From: RGIG3002 sp045546775
Lineage (GTDB): Bacteria; Bacillota; Clostridia; Lachnospirales; Lachnospiraceae
Length of the DNA: 64,000 bases
Direction of reading: 5' to 3'
Assembly: GCA_045546775.1 (NCBI GenBank)
Contig: JAZQDM010000028.1
Coordinates: 1 to 64,000 of the forward strand
The notes beneath the pieces are model-generated. The model was not told the DNA's origin. It saw only the letters and a program-made list of their open reading frames with translations, and ran no database searches. Position numbers and translations under genes: made by a program. Each line of letters starts with the position of its first letter. The stretch's first letter is position 1. Below are positions 59,501-64,000 of this stretch, piece by piece.

Positions 59501-60232
59501 ATGAAGATGACAAAACAATTAGGAAAACTTGTATGGTGGATTCGGGAGCTGTTATTCCCGAGGCGTTGTCCCGTGTGCGATGAGCCGGTAAAACCGGCCG
59601 GTAAGAAAATATGCAGAAAGTGCCGGCATAAGTTAGTATATGTGTCTGCCGATTATTGTATGAAATGCGGGAAGCCGCTGGGCGAGAGTACATTAGAGTT
59701 TTGCCGGGATTGTCAAAAAAGAAAACATGAATTTGTGCAGGGAAGAAGTCTGTATGAATACAAAAGTGCCGCAAAAGCAATTTACAAATTCAAATACGGC
59801 AACCGCAGGGAATATGCGGAATTTTTTGGAGAGGAACTGGCGGACAAATATCGTGATGTAATAGTACAATGGAATGCAGAAGCAATCCTTCCGGTTCCGA
59901 TTCACAAAAACAGAAAGAAGAAGAGAGGATTTAACCAATCGTCGCTTTTGGCAAAAGAGCTATCGAAGCATGTGGAAGTGCCTGTCATCGATAATTTTAT
60001 CGTTCGTTCGAAAGATACAACGCCGTTAAAAGAATTAACGGGCATCGAACGTCAAAATAATTTGAAAAAGGCTTTTAAAATAGTACGAAATGATGTAAAA
60101 TTAAGTACGATTATAATTTTGGATGACATATATACAACAGGAAGTACCGTGGATGAGATGGCACGGGTACTGAAAGAGACGGGTATACAAAAAATTTATG
60201 TTCTCACTCTTGCGATTGGTGCAGGAATGTAG
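59501..60232 (+). CDS. comFC: ComF-family phosphoribosyltransferase-like protein (ComFC)
   Basis: A 243-residue protein. An N-terminal zinc-finger region (RRCPVCDEPV, CRKCRHKL, CMKCGKPL, CRDCQKR) is followed by a PRTase domain with the PRPP-loop IIILDDIYTTGSTVDEM. ComFC is needed for DNA uptake in competent Bacillus and supports integration of incoming DNA. No comFA is adjacent. Followed 18 nt later by the yvyF-like gene, as in Bacillus. Confidence 0.92.
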   Translation: MKMTKQLGKLVWWIRELLFPRRCPVCDEPVKPAGKKICRKCRHKLVYVSADYCMKCGKPLGESTLEFCRDCQKRKHEFVQGRSLYEYKSAAKAIYKFKYGNRREYAEFFGEELADKYRDVIVQWNAEAILPVPIHKNRKKKRGFNQSSLLAKELSKHVEVPVIDNFIVRSKDTTPLKELTGIERQNNLKKAFKIVRNDVKLSTIIILDDIYTTGSTVDEMARVLKETGIQKIYVLTLAIGAGM

Positions 60233-60250
60233 GGAGAAGGGAGATACTAT

Positions 60251-60664
60251 ATGAACGTAAGAAATTGCAAAACATGTGGAAAATTATTTAACTATTTGGC
60301 TGGACCGCCAATCTGTCTTTCCTGCAGAGATACTTTGGAAGCGAAGTTTTCAGAAGTAAAAGAATACGTCAGAACAAACCGACTTGCCGGCATTAATGAG
60401 GTTGCTGAGGCGTGCGAGGTAGAAGTGCGACAGATTAAACAGTGGGTACGTGAAGAAAGATTGGAATTTTCACCGGAGTCATCCGTTGGCATCGATTGCG
60501 AAGGCTGTGGCGTTATGATTCGTTGCGGTAAATTCTGTGAGAAGTGCAAGAATGAAATGGCAAAGCAGTTTAGTAATTCCATCAAAAAAAAGGAACCGCC
60601 GAAACCAATTCAGAGAAAAGACCCGCGTGATAACCCGAAGATGCGTTTCCTTAGCGAAGAATAA
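60251..60664 (+). CDS. yvyF: YvyF-like flagellar operon protein
   Basis: A 137-residue protein. The N-terminal CKTCGKLFNYLAGPPICLSC has a CxxC zinc knuckle pair. A MerR/HTH-like middle segment follows (INEVAEACEVEVRQIKQWV), then a second CxxC set (CEGCGVMIRCGKFCEKCKNEM) and a disordered, basic tail. It matches the flagellar operon protein YvyF family. In Bacillus it lies between comFC and flgM; here flgM is missing and two membrane proteins follow. Confidence 0.88.
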   Translation: MNVRNCKTCGKLFNYLAGPPICLSCRDTLEAKFSEVKEYVRTNRLAGINEVAEACEVEVRQIKQWVREERLEFSPESSVGIDCEGCGVMIRCGKFCEKCKNEMAKQFSNSIKKKEPPKPIQRKDPRDNPKMRFLSEE

Positions 60665-60685
60665 TTTTGAACAGCAGGAGTTTGT

Positions 60686-61075
60686 ATGTTAAACGAAGAA
60701 AAAATCATACTGATGACCAAAATGGCGTCTTATGAGGAACACGAAGGCAAGAAAAATGTAGCAATTACAAAATATTTTCGAAGTGACTACATCAGTTATC
60801 AGATTTTAAAATCTGTTATAAGTGCGACACTTGCATTTTTACTCTTTTTTGCCATATTTATTTTTTATGATTTTGAAGTATTCATGCAAGATATATACAA
60901 GATAGACTTACTGGTCTTTGCACGGAACGTATTGATTGCGTATGCCGTGACTGTGGGTGGCTATGTATTGATTACATATGTCGTAAGTCTATATCGCTAT
61001 AATAAAGCAAAAAAAAGTATGAAATGTTATTACAATAATTTGAAAAAGTTGGCTTTTTTACACTTAAAACAGTGA
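60686..61075 (+). CDS. Hypothetical small membrane protein
   Basis: A 129-residue protein that I do not recognise. There are two membrane helices at about 44-66 (VISATLAFLLFFAIFIFYDF) and 78-101 (VLIAYAVTVGGYVLITYVVS), with a charged N-terminal tail and a basic, Tyr-rich C-terminal tail. It lies 21 nt after the yvyF-like gene and 28 nt before another unknown membrane protein, so it is likely part of the recD2-comFC-yvyF transcript. Confidence 0.7.
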   Translation: MLNEEKIILMTKMASYEEHEGKKNVAITKYFRSDYISYQILKSVISATLAFLLFFAIFIFYDFEVFMQDIYKIDLLVFARNVLIAYAVTVGGYVLITYVVSLYRYNKAKKSMKCYYNNLKKLAFLHLKQ

Positions 61076-61103
61076 GAGTAAAAAGTGAGCTAAGAGGTGA
61101 GTT

Positions 61104-62273
61104 GTGACAGATTTATTGGTTATCAAAGAATATTTGAAAAACTTTTACAGTAAGTATGAGATTTATGTGCGTCCGGCGTGGAAATTTTTGTTGGCATTTG
61201 TAACCTTGGTAGTTATCAATAGTCAGCTTGGGTATATGAGTCGGATTGATAATATGGCAATTGTGTTAATTGTAGCATTGATGTGCTCGTTTTTGCCGTC
61301 CGGATGTATCATGCTCTTTTCGGCGTTGTTTATTACATTGCATTTGTACGCATTGTCGATGGAGTGCGCCATGGTGGCAATTATTTTGATTTTTGTTATG
61401 TTTTTGCTCTATTTCCGTTTTACACCAAAAGAGAGCATTGTCCTTGTGTTTACACCGCTGACGTTTGTGTTTAAGATTCCGTATGTTATGCCGCTTGCTA
61501 TGGGGCTTATCGGCACACCGGCATCCGCAATTTCCGTAGGCTGTGGTACCATACTATATTACTTTTTGGATTTTGTAAAAGAAAACGATGCAACAATCAA
61601 CGTTTTGGATGATGATTTGACAACAAGATTCCGTTTCTTGATTGATGGTCTGGTTGACAACAAAGAGATGATTGTTACGGTTGCAGCGTTTATGATTACG
61701 TTGATTGTTGTTTATATTATTCGAAGAATGTCTATTGATCACAGCTGGACAATTGCTATGATTGCAGGTATTCTTGTAACAGTTGTTATGCTTTTGGTAG
61801 GCGACTTGATTTATGATACAAATGTATCTATTTTAGCTGTTTTATTAGGAGGCGCCGCCTCTGTTCTGCTTGCGAAAGTGTTGCAGTTCTTTCTGTTTGG
61901 CGTGGATTACAGTCGCACAGAACGTGTTCAGTTTGAAGATGACGAGTATTATTATTATGTCAAAGCAGTTCCGAAATTGAGTGTGGCAACACCCACAAAA
62001 ACCGTAAAAAGAATAAATACACAAAAAAATCAAAATGTGTCAACCAAAACGCCCCCTCAAACAGTCAATACAGTAGGAAGCGACAGACCGGTGCGAAAAG
62101 TGAATACCATTCACACGGCAGGAACAAGACCTGTGCCGGGAGGAAATGGTGACATGCAAAGGAGAACTACGGCACCAACAAGAAACAGTGCTGAGATGAG
62201 GAGTACAAGAACACCTTCTGCCTCAGGTGAAAGGAGATATCCGGTAAGAGATATCGAAGATATAGAATTATAA
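61104..62273 (+). CDS. Hypothetical polytopic membrane protein with Thr/Arg-rich tail
   Basis: A 389-residue protein that I do not recognise. Residues 20-275 hold about eight hydrophobic helices. Residues 285-300 carry an acidic and aromatic run (EDDEYYYYVKAVPKLSV), and the last 90 residues are a disordered tail rich in Thr, Arg, Pro and Asn. GTG start at 61104 with AGAGGTGAG upstream. It lies just before cdaA with a 23-nt gap. A role linked to c-di-AMP or envelope control is possible from context only. Confidence 0.7.
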   Translation: MTDLLVIKEYLKNFYSKYEIYVRPAWKFLLAFVTLVVINSQLGYMSRIDNMAIVLIVALMCSFLPSGCIMLFSALFITLHLYALSMECAMVAIILIFVMFLLYFRFTPKESIVLVFTPLTFVFKIPYVMPLAMGLIGTPASAISVGCGTILYYFLDFVKENDATINVLDDDLTTRFRFLIDGLVDNKEMIVTVAAFMITLIVVYIIRRMSIDHSWTIAMIAGILVTVVMLLVGDLIYDTNVSILAVLLGGAASVLLAKVLQFFLFGVDYSRTERVQFEDDEYYYYVKAVPKLSVATPTKTVKRINTQKNQNVSTKTPPQTVNTVGSDRPVRKVNTIHTAGTRPVPGGNGDMQRRTTAPTRNSAEMRSTRTPSASGERRYPVRDIEDIEL

Positions 62274-62296
62274 TAATTAGACTGGAATGAACTAAT

Positions 62297-63175
62297 ATGC
62301 GGCAAATTTCAACCATTATGCAGAATTACATGGAAACCTTGCATATGCCGTCGATAGAATGGACGGATGTGGCGGAGATATTAATTATCTCCTTTTTGGT
62401 GTACCATATTATGCTTTGGGTTAAGACAACCAAGGCATGGGCACTATTTAAAGGTATCAGTGTAATTCTTGTTTTTTTGTTGATAGCAGCTTTGCTGGAT
62501 ATGAGTACCATTTTGTGGATTGCAGAAAATGTATTGAGTCTGGCTGTTATTGCAATTATAGTTGTGCTGCAGCCGGAGCTCAGAAAAGCTTTGGAAGAGT
62601 TAGGGAGAAAGAATTTGATTTCTTCAATTATTCTTTTTGATTCCAACAAAGAAACCGAAGGACGTTTTTCGGACAAGACGATTTCAGAGATTGTGAAAGC
62701 TTGTGTAGAAATGGGAAAAGTCAGAACCGGTGCATTGATTGTAATTGAGCAGGACCACCGCTTAAACGATTATGAGAGAACCGGAATTACAGTGGATGGT
62801 TTGGTAACAAGTCAATTGTTGATTAATATTTTTGAACATAATACTCCGTTACACGACGGAGCTGTTATTATTCGTGGGGATAGAATTACATCTGCAACAT
62901 GTTATTTGCCGTTGTCAGACAATATGCAATTGAGCAAAGAGCTGGGAACGCGACACAGAGCTGCTGTCGGTATTTCTGAGATGACAGATTCTATGACAAT
63001 CATTGTGTCGGAAGAAACCGGAAAAATCAGTACGGCATATGACGGCGTGCTGAAACGTAATTTGGATGCAGACGGATTGCGCGAACAGCTTACAAAAGTA
63101 CAAAACAAGACCATGGAAGAAAAGAAAGTGTTGAAATGGAAAGGCAGGTCACGAAATGAAAAAAAGACTGACTAA
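62297..63175 (+). CDS. cdaA: Diadenylate cyclase CdaA
   Basis: A 292-residue membrane enzyme. Three N-terminal helices (about 18-95) lead to the DAC domain (about 100-270) with the catalytic motifs LHDGAVIIRGD (DGA) and LGTRHRAAVGISE (RHR). It joins two ATP into cyclic di-AMP, which controls potassium and osmolyte uptake and cell-wall balance. The next gene overlaps by 20 nt and encodes its regulator CdaR. A GlmM gene, often third in this operon, may lie beyond the window. Confidence 0.96.
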   Translation: MRQISTIMQNYMETLHMPSIEWTDVAEILIISFLVYHIMLWVKTTKAWALFKGISVILVFLLIAALLDMSTILWIAENVLSLAVIAIIVVLQPELRKALEELGRKNLISSIILFDSNKETEGRFSDKTISEIVKACVEMGKVRTGALIVIEQDHRLNDYERTGITVDGLVTSQLLINIFEHNTPLHDGAVIIRGDRITSATCYLPLSDNMQLSKELGTRHRAAVGISEMTDSMTIIVSEETGKISTAYDGVLKRNLDADGLREQLTKVQNKTMEEKKVLKWKGRSRNEKKTD

Positions 63176-64000
63176 CAACTGGGGCCTGAAGCTGATTTCC
63201 TTTGTTTTTGCGATTCTTTTATGGCTCGTTGTCGTGAATGTAGACAATCCCGTAAAGACAAAAGTGTTTGATAACGTTCCTGTTAAGATGCAGAATACGG
63301 ACCTTTTGACAGACGAAGGCCTCATATATGAAGTGTTGGACTCCAGCAATACTGTGTCGGTATCGGTAAGCGCGCCAAGATCATACTTAGAATTGCTTAG
63401 TAAAGATGACATTGTTGCTGTGGCAGACTTTAATAATATTACTGCGGCAAATACAATTAATATTACGTACTATTCCAGACGTTACAATGATAAAATAACG
63501 AATTTTAAAGGAAATATCGAAAGCGTAAAATTGAATGTGGAGCCGGAAAAGACGGTACAGTTCGTATTAAAGACAAATACGGTCGGAGTAGTGGAAGAGG
63601 GTTATGTTATCGGAAATATTACAACCGATCAAAATCAGGTGCGTATTTCCGGACCGGAATCCTTAGTTTCGCAAATTAAAAGTGCGTCGGTAGCTGTGAA
63701 TGTTTCGGATACAACGACGAATATTGCGACGTATGCAGACGTAAAATTATATGACAAAGACGGCAATGAAGTATCGGCTCCAAGCCTGGAAAAAAATGTA
63801 GATTCTGTCAAAATCACAGTGGAAGTGCTGGCAATGAAAATGGTTCCGGTTACTTGTGTTGTAACAGGCACTCCGGCAGACGGTTACCGAACGACGGGAG
63901 AAGTTTTAATCACTCCGTCAGAGATTGCGATTGCCGGCAGTGCGGAAACATTACAAAATGTTTCCAAAATAGAAATTTCATCCGAAGAGTTGGATATTAC
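63156..64000 (+). CDS. cdaR: CdaA regulatory protein CdaR (YbbR-domain), cut by the window end
   Basis: This open reading frame starts at ATG 63156 (MKKRLTNNWGLKLISFVF), inside the end of cdaA, and runs past position 64000 with no stop; 281 codons are visible. An N-terminal membrane helix (about 10-28, FVFAILLWLVVVNVD) is followed by repeated YbbR domains of about 85 residues outside the cell. Recurring elements include VRISGPESLVSQI and EIAIAGSAETLQNV. CdaR binds CdaA and modulates c-di-AMP synthesis. Confidence 0.92.
   Translation, partial: MKKRLTNNWGLKLISFVFAILLWLVVVNVDNPVKTKVFDNVPVKMQNTDLLTDEGLIYEVLDSSNTVSVSVSAPRSYLELLSKDDIVAVADFNNITAANTINITYYSRRYNDKITNFKGNIESVKLNVEPEKTVQFVLKTNTVGVVEEGYVIGNITTDQNQVRISGPESLVSQIKSASVAVNVSDTTTNIATYADVKLYDKDGNEVSAPSLEKNVDSVKITVEVLAMKMVPVTCVVTGTPADGYRTTGEVLITPSEIAIAGSAETLQNVSKIEISSEELDI

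Noticed and set aside
1..64000. CRISPR arrays, prophage, IS elements or toxin-antitoxin pairs
   Set aside because: No regularly spaced repeats, integrase, transposase or phage structural genes were found; the paired genes seen all have housekeeping assignments.

Overview
The window reads as chromosomal DNA of a motile, anaerobic Firmicute, most likely a flagellated member of the Lachnospiraceae. The evidence is moderate-to-low G+C with AGGAGG-type ribosome binding sites, a CIRCE-controlled hrcA-grpE-dnaK-dnaJ operon, RNase J, IreB, type III glutamine synthetase, an acyl-ACP thioesterase, DUF6033- and DUF5104-type proteins common in that family, and several gene orders shared with Bacillus subtilis (ireB-ruvX-yrzB...yrrM-yrrN; mbl-flhO-flhP; comFC-yvyF; xpaC next to telA). 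Genus cannot be fixed from sequence alone.

Layout. 1-2.7 kb: a tRNA cluster (3' end of one tRNA, tRNA-Glu, tRNA-Cys), then a hypothetical protein, a membrane acyltransferase and a DUF6033-like protein. 2.8-8.9 kb: a MacB-like ABC transporter with a very large, partly Met-rich extracytoplasmic domain; a convergent intracellular GH5 exo-beta-1,3-glucanase-like enzyme behind a palindromic operator candidate; and a flotillin. 9-14.2 kb: the heat-shock operon, flanked on both sides by long multi-branched palindromic elements. 14.5-18.8 kb: xpaC-telA-prmA-rsmE. 18.8-23 kb: sulfur trafficking and tRNA thiolation (cysteine desulfurase, thiI), a His-less HPr-like protein on the minus strand, and mtaB. 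23-28.6 kb: ireB-ruvX-DUF1292-rnj-ylbF-(MltG-like stub)-trmR-U32 peptidase, the last two probably making a wobble-uridine modification. 28.6-30.8 kb: glutamine synthetase III. 30.8-32.7 kb: a c-di-GMP-I riboswitch with terminator, a secreted cellulose-binding-like protein cut short, and two tandem lipoproteins. 32.8-38.5 kb: tRNA-Gln, thioesterase, CvfB, CPBP protease, a YjfB-like motility protein behind a sigma-28-like promoter, and two probable surface-glycan genes. 38.5-49 kb: PucR/CdaR-type regulator, ftsEX with its M23 hydrolase partner, CtpA-type protease, an MBOAT/SGNH acylation pair, an HD-GYP protein and a PAS-GGDEF diguanylate cyclase. 49-54 kb: uvrB-uvrA. 54-57.2 kb: mreB/mbl-flgF-flgG-rod-binding protein. 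57.2-64 kb: recD2-comFC-yvyF, two unknown membrane proteins, and cdaA-cdaR (c-di-AMP synthesis; the last gene runs off the window).

How it fits together. Most of the window is core housekeeping (stress response, tRNA modification, DNA repair, envelope growth). Two nucleotide second messengers are prominent: c-di-AMP is made by CdaA, and c-di-GMP is made (GGDEF), probably degraded (HD-GYP) and sensed (riboswitch) within 18 kb. The accessory-looking parts are the riboswitch locus, whose regulated surface protein seems to be a remnant, and the structured palindromic repeats around the heat-shock operon. No complete mobile element, CRISPR array or defence system was seen.
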